From Streptomyces tirandamycinicus (lineage in GTDB: Bacteria; Actinomycetota; Actinomycetes; Streptomycetales; Streptomycetaceae): a stretch of DNA of 64,000 nucleotides. The notes beneath the pieces were generated by a model. It did not search any database and had not been told where the DNA came from. It saw only the letters and a program-made list of their open reading frames with translations. Location: assembly GCF_003097515.1 (NCBI RefSeq), contig NZ_CP029188.1, forward strand, positions 2,482,501-2,546,500, given 5' to 3'. Each line of letters begins with the position of its first letter. Position 1 is the first letter of the stretch. This document shows positions 33,582 through 43,713 of this stretch, one piece after another. The position numbers and the translations under genes are program-made.

Positions 33582-36500
33582 TCAGCCGCCCGGGCGCCCG
33601 TAGCCGCCGCCACCCGGTGTGCGTACGACCAGGACGTCTCCGGGACCGACCTCCACCGAGTCCACCCCGCGCAGTCGCTCGACCGTCCCGTCGGCGCGCT
33701 CCACGGCGTTCGCCCCCGGCGCCCCGGGCTCGCCGCCGGCCATCCCGTAGGGCCTCACCCGCCGGTGCCCGGTCAGCAGGGCGACGGTCATCGGCTCCAG
33801 GAAGCGGATGCGGCGCACGACGCCGCATCCGCCCCGCCAGCAACCCGCCCCACCGCTTCCGTCGCGTACCGAGAAGGCGTCCACCCGTACCGGGAAGCGC
33901 CACTCCAGCACCTCGGGGTCGGTGAGCCGTGAGTTGGTCATGTGGGTCTGCACGGCATCGGCGCCGTGGAATCCGTCGCCCGCGCCGGATCCGCTCGCCA
34001 CGGTCTCGTAGTACTGGACGCGGTCGTTGCCGAAGGTGACGTTGTTCATGGTGCCGGAGCCCTCCGCCTGCACCCCGAGCGCCGCGTACAGGGCCCCGGT
34101 CACCGCCTGCGAGGTCTCGACGTTCCCGGCCACCGTCGCCGCGGGGTAGGCCGGGGCGAGCATCGAGCCGTCCGGGACGCGTACGTCCAGCGGCTCCAGG
34201 CAGCCGCTGTTGAGCGGGATGTCGTCGGCGACCAGCGTGCGGAAGACGTACAGCACGGCGGCCTGCACCACCGACCTGGGGGCGTTGAAGTTGCCCGGCT
34301 GCTGCCCGGACGTGCCGGTGAAGTCGATGACGGCCCCCCGGGCCTCACGGTCCACCGTCAGCGTCACCTCGATGACGGCGCCGCCGTCGGTCTCGTAGCG
34401 GTAGGAGCCGTCGCCGAGCGCGGCGACGATGCGGCGCACCGACTCCTCGGCGTTGTCACGCACATGGCCCATGTAGGCCTGCACCACGTCGAGCCCGAAC
34501 TCCTCGACCATCCGGCCCAGTTCGCTGATCCCCTTCTCGTTGGCGGCGATCTGCGCCCGCAGGTCGGCGAGGTTGGTGTCGGGGTCGCGGGACGGGTGGC
34601 GGGCGCCGGTGAGCAGTTCCCGGGTCTCGGCCTCGCGCAGCCGCCCGTCCCTGACGAGCAGCCAGTTGTCGAACAGCACCCCCTCCTCGTCGATGGTGCG
34701 GCTGAACGCGGGCATCGAGCCCGGGGTGATCCCGCCGATCTCGGCGTGGTGCCCCCGCGAGGCCACGAGGAAGCGCAGCCGGCGGCCGTCCTCGTCGAAG
34801 ACCGGCGTGACGACCGTGACGTCGGGCAGGTGGGTGCCCCCGTGGTACGGGTCGTTGATGGCGTACACGTCGCCGGGCCGCAGGTCGCCCGCGTTGCGGC
34901 GCAGCACCTCCTTGATGGACTCGCCCATCGAGCCCAGGTGCACCGGGATGTGGGGCGCGTTGGCGATGAGGTTGCCGTCGGCATCGAAGAGGGCGCAGGA
35001 GAAGTCGAGCCGCTCCTTGATGTTGACCGAGTGGGCGGTGTTCTCCAGCCGCAGGCCCATCTGCTCGGCGATCGCCATGAAGAGGTTGTTGAAGACCTCC
35101 AGCAGCACGGGGTCGACGTCCGTGCCCGCGGCGGTACGGCCGGGCCGCGGCCGCACCCGGGTGAGCAGCAGATGCCCTCCCTCGCCGACGGCGGCCCGCC
35201 AGCCGGGGTCGACCACGGTGGTGGCGTCGGCCTCGGCGACGATCGCGGGCCCTTCGACGGTGTCGCCCGGTGCGAGGTCCTCGCGGTTCAGCAGCGGGGC
35301 GTCGACGCGCCGGCCGTCCAGGAACATCCCCACGGTCTCTCCCCGCCGCGGTACCGCGCCGCCGGTCGCCTCGTCGACGACGACGGTCCCGTGCGGCCCG
35401 GCCGTACCCACGGCCTCCACCGACACCGCCTCCACGACCAGCGGCTTGTCCATGGTGAAGGCGTACCGTGCGCGGTGGGCCGCGGTGAACGCCTCCCGGA
35501 TGGCGGCCTCCGTGCCGAGGGGCACCGGCATCGAGGAGTCCGTGCCGGCGTAGCGGACGAGCACCCGGGCGCGGGTCGCGATCGACGCGTCGGGGACGGC
35601 GTCCTCCCGCAGCTCCGCACGGGTGCGCGCGGCCAGTTCGCCGCAGAGCTCCCGCACCCGGCTCATGGTGCCCTCGCCCAGCTCCGCCTCCACCGACTGC
35701 TCGCGCATGGCGGTGGCGTCGGCCAGCCCGATGCCGTAGGCGGAGAGCACTCCGGCGAGCGGGGGCACGATCACGGTGTCGATGCCAAGCGCGTCGGCGA
35801 CCGCGCAGGCGTGCTGGCCGCCGGCGCCGCCGAAGCAGGTCAGGGCGTAGCGGGTCACGTCGTGCCCCCGCTGGACGGAGATCTTCCGGACGGCGTTGGC
35901 CATGTTGCGGACCGCGATCTCGAGGAAGCCCGCCGCGACCTCCTCCGGGCTGCGTGCGGTGCCCGTGGCCTCGCGCACCTCCTCGGCCAGCCGGCCGAAC
36001 CCGTCCCGTACGGCACCGGCGTCGAGCGGCTGGTCGCCGTCGGGGCCGAAGACGGCGGGGAAGTGCCGCGGCTGGATCCTGCCGAGCATCACATTGGCGT
36101 CGGTGACGGTGAGCGGTCCGCCGCGCCGGTAGCAGGCGGGGCCCGGCACGGCGCCCGCCGAGTCGGGGCCCACACGGTAGCGCCGGCCGTCGAAGTGGAG
36201 GATCGAGCCGCCGCCGGCGGCGACGGTGTGGATGTTCATCATCGGCGCGCGCATCCGCACACCGGCGACCTGGGTGCCCAGCTCCCGTTCGAACTCCCCC
36301 GCGTAGTGGGACACATCGGTCGACGTCCCGCCCATGTCGAAGCCGATGACCCGCCGGAAGCCGGCCTGCTCGGAGGTGCGGGCCATGCCGACGACGCCTC
36401 CGGCGGGCCCGGACAGCACGGCGTCCTTCCCCCGGAAGTGGGCGGCCTCGCGCAGCCCGCCGTTGGACTGCATGAACATCAGGCGGACGGCCCGGAGTTC

Positions 36501-37184
36501 CTTCGCGACCTCGTCGACGTAGCGGCGCAGGATCGGCGAGAGGTACGCGTCCACGACGGTGGTGTCGCCGCGGGGTACGAGCTTGATGAGCGGGCTGACC
36601 TCGTGCGAGCAGCTCACCTGGGTGAAACCCAGCTCACGCGCCGCGCCGGCGACGGCCGACTCGTGCTCCGGGTGGCGGTAGCCGTGCATGAACACGACCG
36701 CCGCACTCGTGAATCCGTCCCGGCGGGCCCGCCGCAGCTCCTCCCGCACCGGCGCGAGGTCCAGCGGCCGGACCACCTCGCCGCGGGCGCCGACCCGTTC
36801 GGGAACCTCGACGACACGGTCGTAGACGGCCTCGGGCAGCACGATGTGGCGGTCGAACAGCCGGGGGCGGTTCTGGTACGCGATGCGCAGCGCGTCCCGG
36901 AAGCCCTCCGTGACCAGCAGGACGGTCGGTTCGCCCCGGCGCTCCAGCAGCGCGTTGGTGGCCACGGTCGTGCCCATCTTCACGACGTCGACACGGTCCG
37001 CGGGCACGGGCTCCCCCGGGCCGAGGCCGAGCAGCAGCCGGATACCGGCGACGGCCGCGTCGGCGTAGTGCTCGGGGTTGTGGGACAGCAGTTTGCGGGT
37101 GACGAGCCGGCCGTCGGGGCGTCTCCCCACGATGTCGGTGAACGTCCCGCCACGGTCGATCCAGAACTCCCAGCGCCCGCTCAT
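33582..37184 (-). CDS. Fused HyuA-HyuB hydantoinase / 5-oxoprolinase (OPLAH-like)
   Basis: A 1200-aa ATP-dependent amidohydrolase. The N-terminal half is HyuA-like, with the actin/HSP70-like phosphate loop [39 protein letters not shown] and [14 protein letters not shown]. The C-terminal half from about residue 690 is HyuB-like ([47 protein letters not shown] ending [11 protein letters not shown]). The fusion and length match eukaryotic-type 5-oxoprolinase rather than split N-methylhydantoinase. ATG 37184 has GGGGGA upstream and overlaps the SGNH hydrolase stop by 4 bp, making it the last gene of a four-gene operon. Substrate could be 5-oxoproline or a hydantoin; pxpABC next door suggests the former. 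Confidence 0.92.
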   Translation of the reverse strand: MSGRWEFWIDRGGTFTDIVGRRPDGRLVTRKLLSHNPEHYADAAVAGIRLLLGLGPGEPVPADRVDVVKMGTTVATNALLERRGEPTVLLVTEGFRDALRIAYQNRPRLFDRHIVLPEAVYDRVVEVPERVGARGEVVRPLDLAPVREELRRARRDGFTSAAVVFMHGYRHPEHESAVAGAARELGFTQVSCSHEVSPLIKLVPRGDTTVVDAYLSPILRRYVDEVAKELRAVRLMFMQSNGGLREAAHFRGKDAVLSGPAGGVVGMARTSEQAGFRRVIGFDMGGTSTDVSHYAGEFERELGTQVAGVRMRAPMMNIHTVAAGGGSILHFDGRRYRVGPDSAGAVPGPACYRRGGPLTVTDANVMLGRIQPRHFPAVFGPDGDQPLDAGAVRDGFGRLAEEVREATGTARSPEEVAAGFLEIAVRNMANAVRKISVQRGHDVTRYALTCFGGAGGQHACAVADALGIDTVIVPPLAGVLSAYGIGLADATAMREQSVEAELGEGTMSRVRELCGELAARTRAELREDAVPDASIATRARVLVRYAGTDSSMPVPLGTEAAIREAFTAAHRARYAFTMDKPLVVEAVSVEAVGTAGPHGTVVVDEATGGAVPRRGETVGMFLDGRRVDAPLLNREDLAPGDTVEGPAIVAEADATTVVDPGWRAAVGEGGHLLLTRVRPRPGRTAAGTDVDPVLLEVFNNLFMAIAEQMGLRLENTAHSVNIKERLDFSCALFDADGNLIANAPHIPVHLGSMGESIKEVLRRNAGDLRPGDVYAINDPYHGGTHLPDVTVVTPVFDEDGRRLRFLVASRGHHAEIGGITPGSMPAFSRTIDEEGVLFDNWLLVRDGRLREAETRELLTGARHPSRDPDTNLADLRAQIAANEKGISELGRMVEEFGLDVVQAYMGHVRDNAEESVRRIVAALGDGSYRYETDGGAVIEVTLTVDREARGAVIDFTGTSGQQPGNFNAPRSVVQAAVLYVFRTLVADDIPLNSGCLEPLDVRVPDGSMLAPAYPAATVAGNVETSQAVTGALYAALGVQAEGSGTMNNVTFGNDRVQYYETVASGSGAGDGFHGADAVQTHMTNSRLTDPEVLEWRFPVRVDAFSVRDGSGGAGCWRGGCGVVRRIRFLEPMTVALLTGHRRVRPYGMAGGEPGAPGANAVERADGTVERLRGVDSVEVGPGDVLVVRTPGGGGYGRPGG

Positions 37185-38362
37185 TCCCCCATTCTGGCAA
37201 GCGGCGGGGCGGGGGACAGCGAGGCGAGCGCGGTGGAGAGGGAGTTTTCGGCGAGGTGGTCGAGGCGGGCGCTGGTGCCCCGGGCCCAGTGCCGCACCTC
37301 GGCGCCGGCCAGACCCAGCAGCTGGGGCAGCAGATCGGTGCACCGGCGGGCCACCCAGGCGGTGCCGGCCGTGGCCAGCCACACGGCCCTGGCCGTGCGG
37401 CCGGGCACGGGCTGCTCGGGCTCGCCGCCGGGCGCGGCGCCGTGGGCGAGCCCCTCGGCGGCCAGCAGTGCGTGGAACCGGCGGGCCATCGCCCGGTGGC
37501 CCCGTTCGCCGGGGTGGAGCCGGTCGGCGCTCCACAGGGTGCGGTCCTCGACCCAGCAGTCGTCGGCGAGATGCAGATGGACGGCGGCGTACCGCTCGGA
37601 GAGCGCGTGGACGACGGCGTTCACGGCGCGCTGCCGACGCGCGAGCGGCCGGGCCAGCGGTGCGGGCAGCGCGAGCATCCTGCCCGGGTCCGGCAGGCAG
37701 GCCGTCAGCAGTCTGCTGCCGCTCGCGCTGAGCGCGGCGCAGACCTTGTCGAGGCGGACGGCGAGGTCCCGGATGTCGAAGCCGTGCCGGAGGGTGTCGT
37801 TCACACCGACGATCACGGAGGCGAGGTCCGGCGCGTACGCCAGCGCGGCGGGGGTCTGGGACTCGTGCACGTCGCGGGCGAGCGCGCCGCTGACCGCGAA
37901 GTTGCGGAACTCCGCGGGCTGCCGGGTCGTCCCGAGCCCCGGTGCCAGCAGCGCGGCCCAGCCGCGCCACACCCCCTCGACGGGGTCGCCGACGCCTTCG
38001 GTGAGCGAGTCCCCGAGGGCGGCGAAGCGGGGGACGCGCAGGGCTGCCGTGCCCGTGGGCCACGGCGGCCCGGACGGCTCAGACGGCTCAGAGGGCTCGG
38101 GCAGCCTGGGCAGCTCGGGCACCTCGGACGGCTCGGGCAGCTCGGACAGCCTGGGCGGCTCGGGCGGAACGGGCAGCTCGGACGGCTCGGACGGCTCGGA
38201 CAACTCGGGGGGCTTGGTGGCGCGGCGGGCCGCAAGTGGCTGGGGCGGGACCGCGGCCACCGCCTCCCCGGCCGGCACGCCGTCTCCCCGGCCGGAGGCG
38301 CCCGTTTCCCCCGCGGCACCCGTCGCCGCGCCGTCGCACGGCCGTACCGGACCGACGGTCAT
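37181..38362 (-). CDS. SGNH/GDSL hydrolase with a long Pro/Glu/Ser N-terminal region
   Basis: Esterase/lipase-type serine hydrolase of 393 aa. Block I is ALGDSLTEG (Ser nucleophile), block [12 protein letters not shown] (GxND), and block [11 protein letters not shown] (Asp and His). Before the catalytic domain come ~100 low-complexity residues with repeats of the SEPSEP/LPEPSE kind (residues ~51-97), and after it an amphipathic tail ([19 protein letters not shown]). No signal peptide is seen. It overlaps by 4 bp both the upstream glycosyltransferase and the downstream oxoprolinase, so a shared function such as trimming of an acylated glycolipid or glycoconjugate is possible; this is inference. 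Confidence 0.9.
   Translation of the reverse strand: MTVGPVRPCDGAATGAAGETGASGRGDGVPAGEAVAAVPPQPLAARRATKPPELSEPSEPSELPVPPEPPRLSELPEPSEVPELPRLPEPSEPSEPSGPPWPTGTAALRVPRFAALGDSLTEGVGDPVEGVWRGWAALLAPGLGTTRQPAEFRNFAVSGALARDVHESQTPAALAYAPDLASVIVGVNDTLRHGFDIRDLAVRLDKVCAALSASGSRLLTACLPDPGRMLALPAPLARPLARRQRAVNAVVHALSERYAAVHLHLADDCWVEDRTLWSADRLHPGERGHRAMARRFHALLAAEGLAHGAAPGGEPEQPVPGRTARAVWLATAGTAWVARRCTDLLPQLLGLAGAEVRHWARGTSARLDHLAENSLSTALASLSPAPPLARMGE
38074..38212. repeat. Degenerate Pro/Glu/Ser-coding repeat in the SGNH hydrolase gene
   Basis: Imperfect repeats of CTCGGACGG / CTCGGGCAG units (9 to 12 bp) encode the SEP/LPEPSE linker of the hydrolase. They keep frame and probably vary in length between strains. 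Confidence 0.8.
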
Positions 38363-39603
38363 GCCACGGCCTTAGGGCGGCCCGGGATCCGGGCGGGGGC
38401 GTCGTGGGCGGTGAGGAAGGCGGCGACCGCGCGGTCCCAGCCGAAGAGTTCGGCTCGGGCGCGGGCGGCGGCGCGGCGCGGGCCCTCCGGGCGGGCCAGG
38501 AGTTCCCGGACCGCGTCCGCGAAGGCTTCCGGTCTGTCGTGCGCGGCGGCCCCCGCGTCGCCGACGATCTCGGGCAGGGCCGAGGACGCGCTGGCCACCA
38601 CCGGTGTGCCGCAGGCGAGCGCCTCCAGCGCGGAGAGCCCAAACGTTTCGGCGGGACCGGGCGCCAGGCAGATGTCCGCCGCGGCCTGGAGATCCGCCAG
38701 GGCCTCGCGGTCGACGACGTGGCCGAGGAAGTGCACCGGCAGCCGCTCGGCGCGCGCCCGCCGGACCAGCCCCGCGCGCAGCGGGCCCTCCCCCGCCACC
38801 ACGAGGGCCGCCCGCACCCCGCTCCCGCGCAGCCCGGCGAGGGCGTCCAGGGCCATGCCCGGGCGCTTCTCCACGGAGAGCCGCGAGCAGAGCACCAGCA
38901 GGACGTCGGCGCCCTGCGCGTAGCGGGCCCGCAGGACCCGGCTGCGGCGGCCCGGCCGGCAGCGGTCGAGTTCCACGCCGAGGGGTGCGCGCACCACGTT
39001 CCGGGCGCCGATCCGGACGAACTCGCGCTCCGCCCACTCCGTGGTGCACACGATCCGCGAGTACGACCAGGCGGTGCGCCTGTTCAGCCGGTCCGCGGCG
39101 CGTTCGGCGAGCGCGCCGGGAACGCCCCAGGTGCGCAGCACTCCGTCGGCGGTCTCGTGGGACACCATGACCGAGGGGACGCGACGGCGCCGCGCCCACT
39201 CCCCGGTCCAGCGCAGCGTGGTGCGGTCGGAGACCTCCAGCCGGTCGGGGGCGAGTTCCTCGAGCAGCCCGCGCAGCCGGGGCCGGCCGGTGAGAACCCG
39301 GTATCCCCCGGTGCCCGGCAGTTCGGGCCCGGGTACGGTGACGACCCGTCCCTGATCGGTGTGTTCGTCGCTCTCGGTGTCGCCGGGGACGACGAGCACC
39401 GGCTCGTGGCCTGCGGCCAGATAGCCGCGTCCCAGCTCGCGCAGCGCGGTGCGCAGCCCGCCGGAGGACGGTGTCACGAAGTTGGCGAGCCGCACGATCC
39501 GCAGCCCGCCCGCGCCGCCCGCGCGCTGGGCCCTCCGCCCGTACTGCGGGTCCCCGGCACGGGCCACCGGGTACGCCCCGCTCCCTCCGCCCTCCCCGTT
39601 CAT
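38359..39603 (-). CDS. GT4-family glycosyltransferase
   Basis: Retaining GT-B glycosyltransferase of 414 aa. The acceptor side starts after a Gly-rich N-terminus with LRIVRLANFVTPSSGGLRTA. The donor side shows CSRLSVEKRPGMALDAL and the E-x7-E region PAETFGLSALEALACGTPVV. This resembles PimB/MgtA-type mannosyl- or glucosyltransferases acting at the inner membrane face. ATG 39603 overlaps the upstream glycosyltransferase stop (ATGA), and its stop overlaps the SGNH start in the same way. Sugar donor and lipid acceptor cannot be read from the sequence. Confidence 0.93.
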   Translation of the reverse strand: MNGEGGGSGAYPVARAGDPQYGRRAQRAGGAGGLRIVRLANFVTPSSGGLRTALRELGRGYLAAGHEPVLVVPGDTESDEHTDQGRVVTVPGPELPGTGGYRVLTGRPRLRGLLEELAPDRLEVSDRTTLRWTGEWARRRRVPSVMVSHETADGVLRTWGVPGALAERAADRLNRRTAWSYSRIVCTTEWAEREFVRIGARNVVRAPLGVELDRCRPGRRSRVLRARYAQGADVLLVLCSRLSVEKRPGMALDALAGLRGSGVRAALVVAGEGPLRAGLVRRARAERLPVHFLGHVVDREALADLQAAADICLAPGPAETFGLSALEALACGTPVVASASSALPEIVGDAGAAAHDRPEAFADAVRELLARPEGPRRAAARARAELFGWDRAVAAFLTAHDAPARIPGRPKAVA

Positions 39604-40715
39604 GCCGCCACCGCCGTGCGCTCCCGGAGCACCTCCGCGTAGTGGTCCAGGAGCCGGTCGCCGACGGCGGACCAGGTCCTGTCCTGCACGGTGGCCCGGG
39701 CGGCCCGGCCGTACGCCTGCCGGCGCGCCGGGTCGGCCACCAGGGCCGCCACCGCGTCCCGCACCTCGCCCGCGTCGTGTGGCGGCACGAGCAGCCCGGT
39801 CCGGCCGTGGTCGACGAGGTCGAGCGGGCCGCCGGCCGCGGGCGCGACGACCGGCAGACCGCTGGCCATCGCCTCCTGCACGGTCTGGCAGAACGTCTCG
39901 TACGGTCCGGTGTGGGCGAACACGTCGAGCGACGCGAAGATCCTGGCCAGGTCGTCGCCGGTGCGCCGGCCGAGGAACACCGCGCCCGGCAGGGAGCTCC
40001 GCAGCGTGGCGCCGCTGGGCCCGTCGCCCACCACGACGACCTTGACGCCCGGCAGCGCGCAGACCCCGGAGAGCAGCTCGACGCACTTCTCGGGCGCGAG
40101 CCGCCCGACGTAGCCGACGAGCGCCTCGCCGTCCGGGGCGAGGGTGCGCCGCAGCGACTCGTCCCTCAGCCCGGGCCGGAACCGTTCGGTGTCCACCCCG
40201 CGCGGCCACAGCCGCACCCGCGGAACGCCGTGCCGCTCCAGGTCGCGGACCGCGGCGCTGGACGGCGCGAGGGTGCGGTCGGCGGCGGTGTGCACGGTGC
40301 GGATGCGCCGCCAGGCCGTACTCTCCCCGGCGCCCATGTAGGTGCGGGCGTATCCGGCGAGGTCGGTCTGGTAGACGGCGACGGCGGGCAGCCCGAGCTT
40401 CGCCGCGACGCCCATGCCCCGCACGCCGAGGACGAACGGGCTGGCCAGGTGGACGACATCGGCCCGGTGCGCGGTGAGCGCCGCGGCCAGCCGCCGGCTG
40501 GGCAGGGCCACCCGCACCTGGGGGTAGCCGGGCAGCGGCAGGGACGGCACGCGCACCACGGGGCAGGGGGCGTCGGCGTCGGGTCCGGCCACCGCCGGGG
40601 CGATGACGAGGGGGTCGTGGCCGCGTGCGGCGAGATGCCGGGCGGTCTGCAGGGCGCAGTGCGCCACACCGTTGACGTCGGGCGGGAAGGATTCGGTGAC
40701 GATGACGACACGCAT
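39600..40715 (-). CDS. GT4-family glycosyltransferase (GDP-mannose-dependent MgtA/PimB-like)
   Basis: First gene of the overlapping operon, 371 aa. It opens with RVVIVTESFPPDVNGVAHCA, typical of GDP-mannose-dependent alpha-mannosyltransferases such as MgtA, and continues with LAPSSAAVRDLERHGV, GVDTERFRPG and GYVGRLAPEKCVELL; the donor signature is YETFCQTVQEAMASGLPVVA with both glutamates. ATG 40715 has only a weak ribosome site. Together with the next gene it could build a di-mannosyl or similar glycolipid headgroup; a mannose donor is a family-based guess, made more likely by the Ppm-type mannose synthase elsewhere in the window. Confidence 0.93.
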   Translation of the reverse strand: MRVVIVTESFPPDVNGVAHCALQTARHLAARGHDPLVIAPAVAGPDADAPCPVVRVPSLPLPGYPQVRVALPSRRLAAALTAHRADVVHLASPFVLGVRGMGVAAKLGLPAVAVYQTDLAGYARTYMGAGESTAWRRIRTVHTAADRTLAPSSAAVRDLERHGVPRVRLWPRGVDTERFRPGLRDESLRRTLAPDGEALVGYVGRLAPEKCVELLSGVCALPGVKVVVVGDGPSGATLRSSLPGAVFLGRRTGDDLARIFASLDVFAHTGPYETFCQTVQEAMASGLPVVAPAAGGPLDLVDHGRTGLLVPPHDAGEVRDAVAALVADPARRQAYGRAARATVQDRTWSAVGDRLLDHYAEVLRERTAVAA

Positions 40716-40971
40716 ACTCGTGTTCTCGTCGCGCCGGGGGTGGCGCGGCCAACGTGGATCTTTCCGCGCGTCGAACGTCCCATGAGCGTTTGACCCCGCC
40801 CCGGCGTGTGCCCACCGGACCTGCCCCGCGCCGACCCACCCTGCCCGTTTCGGCCGACGGCCACCGCGATGCGGCCCGCCCGGCCCCGGTCGGGCTTCGG
40901 GAGGTGCCCGACGGCGCCGGGGCCCGGGCCGCCGGGCACCCGGCCAGGCGAGAGCGCGTCCGGGACGGGTC

Positions 40972-42390
40972 TCAGAGGGGAGGGGCCTCCGGAGCGAAGC
41001 GGCTGCGGACGGCCGTCTGGACCTCGGCCTCCTCCGCGGGATCGGCGGCGAGCCGGCGGAGGCGTTCGGCGACGCGTGCGTCTCGCGTCTCGGCGTGCAG
41101 GGCGGCGACCTCTCTCGTCGTCTCCTCGCAGTCCCACAGGCACTCGACGGCGAAGCCGGTGGCGAAGGAGGGGTCGGTGGCGGCCAGGGCGCGGGCCGTA
41201 CGGCCGCGCAACCGGGAGGAGGTGGTCTCGCGGTAGATGTGCCGCAGTACGGGTGCCGCGCAGCCGATGCCGAGTCGGCCGGCACCGTCGACCAGGGCCC
41301 ACAGCAGCGGGGCGTCCGGTCCGTCGGCGCGGACGGTCTCGCGGAGTGCGCCGAGGACGAGCTCGCCGTCCTGGCCGCCGCCGCGGCAGGCGAGGACGCC
41401 CGCCGCCGAGGCACCGAGCGCGTCGGGCCGGTGGACCCAGCCGCGTGCCCGGTCGACGGCGGCCTCGCCGCACATCCGCTCGAACGCGGCGACGGCGGCG
41501 TCGGCGACGGTACGGGACGGGTCGGCCGCCGCGGCCTCGATGAGATCGAGGACGGCGGGGTCCCGTGCCTCCGCCAGGTAGTGCAGGGCCGCGCAGCGTG
41601 CGCCGTCGGGCCCGCTGCGTGCGGTCTCGACGATCAGCGGCCGGTCGTCGGGCCCGGCGACGGCGCCGAGGCAGCGCGCCGCGGGCACGTGCAGGGCGCT
41701 GCCGCGTTCCGCTCCCTGCCGGGCCCAGTCGAAGACGGACTGGACGCTCCAGCCGGGGCGTGGCCCGGTGGGCCGCATTTGGCGCTGCCAGCGGTCGAAG
41801 GAGCCGCCGTCGCGTGCGGCACGCACCCGGGCGCCGACCGACTCCCGGCGGTCCTCGGCCCAGAGCCGCCACGGCCTCGGCTCGAAGGCGTCGCGTACGG
41901 CGGCGACCAGTTCGGCGTCGCCCTCCGGGGTGGCCGGGAAACGGCCGAGCACGGCGCCGGCGAGTGAGCGGAGCCCCGCGTCGTCGTCGCGCAGGGCGAG
42001 CTCGTCGAGGGCCCAGGCCCAGTTGGCACCGGTCGCCGCGTACCTGCGGAGCAGCACGAGGGCGTCGTCGCGCCCGTACGAGGCCAGGTGCCCCAGTACG
42101 GAGAGCGCGAGTCCGGTCCGGGTGTCCTCGGTGTCGAGAGCGTCCCCGGGGCCGAAGAGGTGGGACTCGACGGCCTCGAGACCGCCGCCGAGGTCCAGGA
42201 AGAGGCGGGCGTAGTAGAGGGAGCGGTTCTCCACCTGCCAGTCGTGGCGGGGGTCGTGGAGCACACACTGGTTGAGGGCCTCGAGCGCGTCGGCGCGCGG
42301 CGCGGCGAGCGCGTGCAGCGTGCCGTCGCCGCGGCCCCTCTGCAGCAGGCCGAGCAGGGTGCCGCTCGGCGCTATGACAGGTTCGAACAT
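40972..42390 (-). CDS. HEAT-repeat-like protein of unknown function
   Basis: A 472-aa cytosolic protein made of short alpha-helical repeats. Typical pieces are LALSVLGHLASYGRDDALVLL, GARCAALHYLAEARDPAVLDL (each given in part) and RTVADAAVAAFERMCGEA, the alternating pattern of HEAT/PBS-lyase-type repeats from about residue 90 to the end. No catalytic motif is seen. A GAGG about 11 bases upstream supports ATG 42390. HEAT proteins are scaffolds; the neighbour at 42611 is an ankyrin protein on the same strand, so the two may form one transcript of interaction proteins, although a 220-bp gap separates them. Confidence 0.82.
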   Translation of the reverse strand: MFEPVIAPSGTLLGLLQRGRGDGTLHALAAPRADALEALNQCVLHDPRHDWQVENRSLYYARLFLDLGGGLEAVESHLFGPGDALDTEDTRTGLALSVLGHLASYGRDDALVLLRRYAATGANWAWALDELALRDDDAGLRSLAGAVLGRFPATPEGDAELVAAVRDAFEPRPWRLWAEDRRESVGARVRAARDGGSFDRWQRQMRPTGPRPGWSVQSVFDWARQGAERGSALHVPAARCLGAVAGPDDRPLIVETARSGPDGARCAALHYLAEARDPAVLDLIEAAAADPSRTVADAAVAAFERMCGEAAVDRARGWVHRPDALGASAAGVLACRGGGQDGELVLGALRETVRADGPDAPLLWALVDGAGRLGIGCAAPVLRHIYRETTSSRLRGRTARALAATDPSFATGFAVECLWDCEETTREVAALHAETRDARVAERLRRLAADPAEEAEVQTAVRSRFAPEAPPL

Positions 42391-42610
42391 GGGAAAGTGC
42401 CTCACATCAAGCTGTCGACGCAACCGGGGGTGTGTTCGCCTAGGCCGCGCGGCAACATGATCGGCTGCCCGTGGTCTTCCGCTTGTTGTAAACCATCTTC
42501 CTCTGCCTCTCGTCGGTGGCCCCAGCGGGCCCGACGTCATGATGACCCAGCCATTTCGTCGCCGCGACCACATTTCGGGCGACTGCTCCCCCCTTGCGTT
42601 CAACTCCCGT

Positions 42611-43003
42611 TCACCGGGCGCCGAACAGCTCCAGGAGGTCCGCCTTCCCGAACATCCGCGCGGTATCCACCGCGGACGGGGTTCCCGCCGCCGGGTCGGC
42701 TCCGCCGTCCAGCAGGGCCCGGATCACCTCGTCCTCGCCCTTGAAGACGGCGCCGGCGAGGGGGGTCTGGCCGCGGTCGTTGGGGCGGTCCGCGTCGGCC
42801 CCGCGGGCGAGCAGGGCGGTCACCGCGCCGGCGTGGCCGTGGTAGGCGGCGAGCATGACGAGCGAGTCGCCGTTGTCGTTGGTGAGGTTCGCCGGGACAC
42901 CGGCGTCGACATAGGCGGCGAGCGCCTCGGCGTCTCCCCGCCGCGCCAGGTCGAAGACCCTGGAGGCCAGCTCGACCACCTCGGGGTCCGGGGCATCACT
43001 CAT
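42611..43003 (-). CDS. Ankyrin-repeat protein
   Basis: A 130-aa protein with about three ankyrin repeats: DAEALAAYVDAGVPANLTND, GDSLVMLAAYHGHAGAVTAL with LLARGADADRPND, and GQTPLAGAVFKGEDEVIRAL with LLDGGADPAAGT. No signal peptide or membrane segment. ATG 43003 has GAGGAAG about 8 bases upstream. In Streptomyces such small ankyrin proteins are often found next to catalase or regulators; here the neighbours are a HEAT protein and a membrane protein/FtsK-like pair. Role unknown, presumably protein binding. Confidence 0.9.
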   Translation of the reverse strand: MSDAPDPEVVELASRVFDLARRGDAEALAAYVDAGVPANLTNDNGDSLVMLAAYHGHAGAVTALLARGADADRPNDRGQTPLAGAVFKGEDEVIRALLDGGADPAAGTPSAVDTARMFGKADLLELFGAR

Positions 43004-43451
43004 ACGAGGACTTCCTCTCTTTGCGACGACGAACGGCGCCCGGTGCGTCCCGGGCCCCCGGCAGCGGCTTGACCTGCCGCTTCGGTAGGCGGTGCGGAAT
43101 CGCACGAGCGAACCGACAGGGTACTGCGGCCTGCGGAGGGGCACACTCCGCGTCCCGGCGGCCAGAATCGAGGGACCCCGCAGCGAGTGCCGCCGGGACC
43201 GCGGCGAGGGCCGCTCCCAAGCCGCGCCGAGGACCGCACCCGGGTCCGCACCCACGCCCGCACCGGGGGCGGCGCCGGGATCCGCGATGGGCGGCAGAGC
43301 GAAGATCGACACCCGATCGGCAACGATCCGCCATCCGCCGTTCCGGCGAATAGAGCGATCTTTCACTCGAATGCACCTTTTGTCGTATAGATACCTCCTG
43401 TGAGGATGGAAGGACTCATGGTGACTGTCCCCTCAACCAGGAGAACCGCTC
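43004..43451. promoter_or_regulatory. Divergent intergenic region with an AT-rich promoter-like stretch
   Basis: 448 bp without a convincing gene. Most is GC-rich, but 43350-43400 is unusually AT-rich. On the plus strand TTCACT (43362-43367), an 18-bp spacer and TATAGA (43386-43391) form a possible promoter for the gene at 43452, with a leader of about 55 bp. Confidence 0.4.
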
Positions 43452-43646
43452 ATGATTCTGTCCATCTCAGGCGTCGTGCTGCTGGGCATCATCGTCTTCC
43501 TGTTCTTCAAGAAGGACGGGCTGAAGGCCTCGCACGCGCTGGTCTGCGCACTCTTCGGCTTCTACCTGGCGGGCACGGCCATCGCCCCGAGCATCACCGC
43601 AGGAGGAGCGAGCCTGGCCAGTCTCCTGGGCGGGATCAAGTTCTGA
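43452..43646 (+). CDS. Small membrane protein (64 aa) upstream of an FtsK-like gene
   Basis: Two hydrophobic helices fill almost the whole protein: ILSISGVVLLGIIVFLFF, a short cytosolic KKDGLKAS turn, then ALVCALFGFYLAGTAIA. The last ~20 residues are small and Gly/Ser/Ala-rich. ATG 43452 has AGGAG about 8 bases upstream. It lies 67 bp before the FtsK-like gene and is probably co-transcribed. The pairing of a tiny membrane protein with an FtsK/Tra-like protein recalls spread-protein/TraB neighbours on Streptomyces plasmids and integrative elements, but I see no other plasmid functions here. Confidence 0.85.
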   Translation: MILSISGVVLLGIIVFLFFKKDGLKASHALVCALFGFYLAGTAIAPSITAGGASLASLLGGIKF

Positions 43647-43713
43647 CCTCCCGTATCCCTCCCCGTCCAACTCCCCGTCCCCCTCCCCACCACTCGAGGA
43701 GCAGGAGAAGCAC

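Noticed and set aside
33942..38375. A 1477-codon open frame on the plus strand opposite the hydantoinase and SGNH genes
   Set aside because: Shadow frame caused by third-position GC bias; no motifs, and both minus-strand genes are unmistakable.
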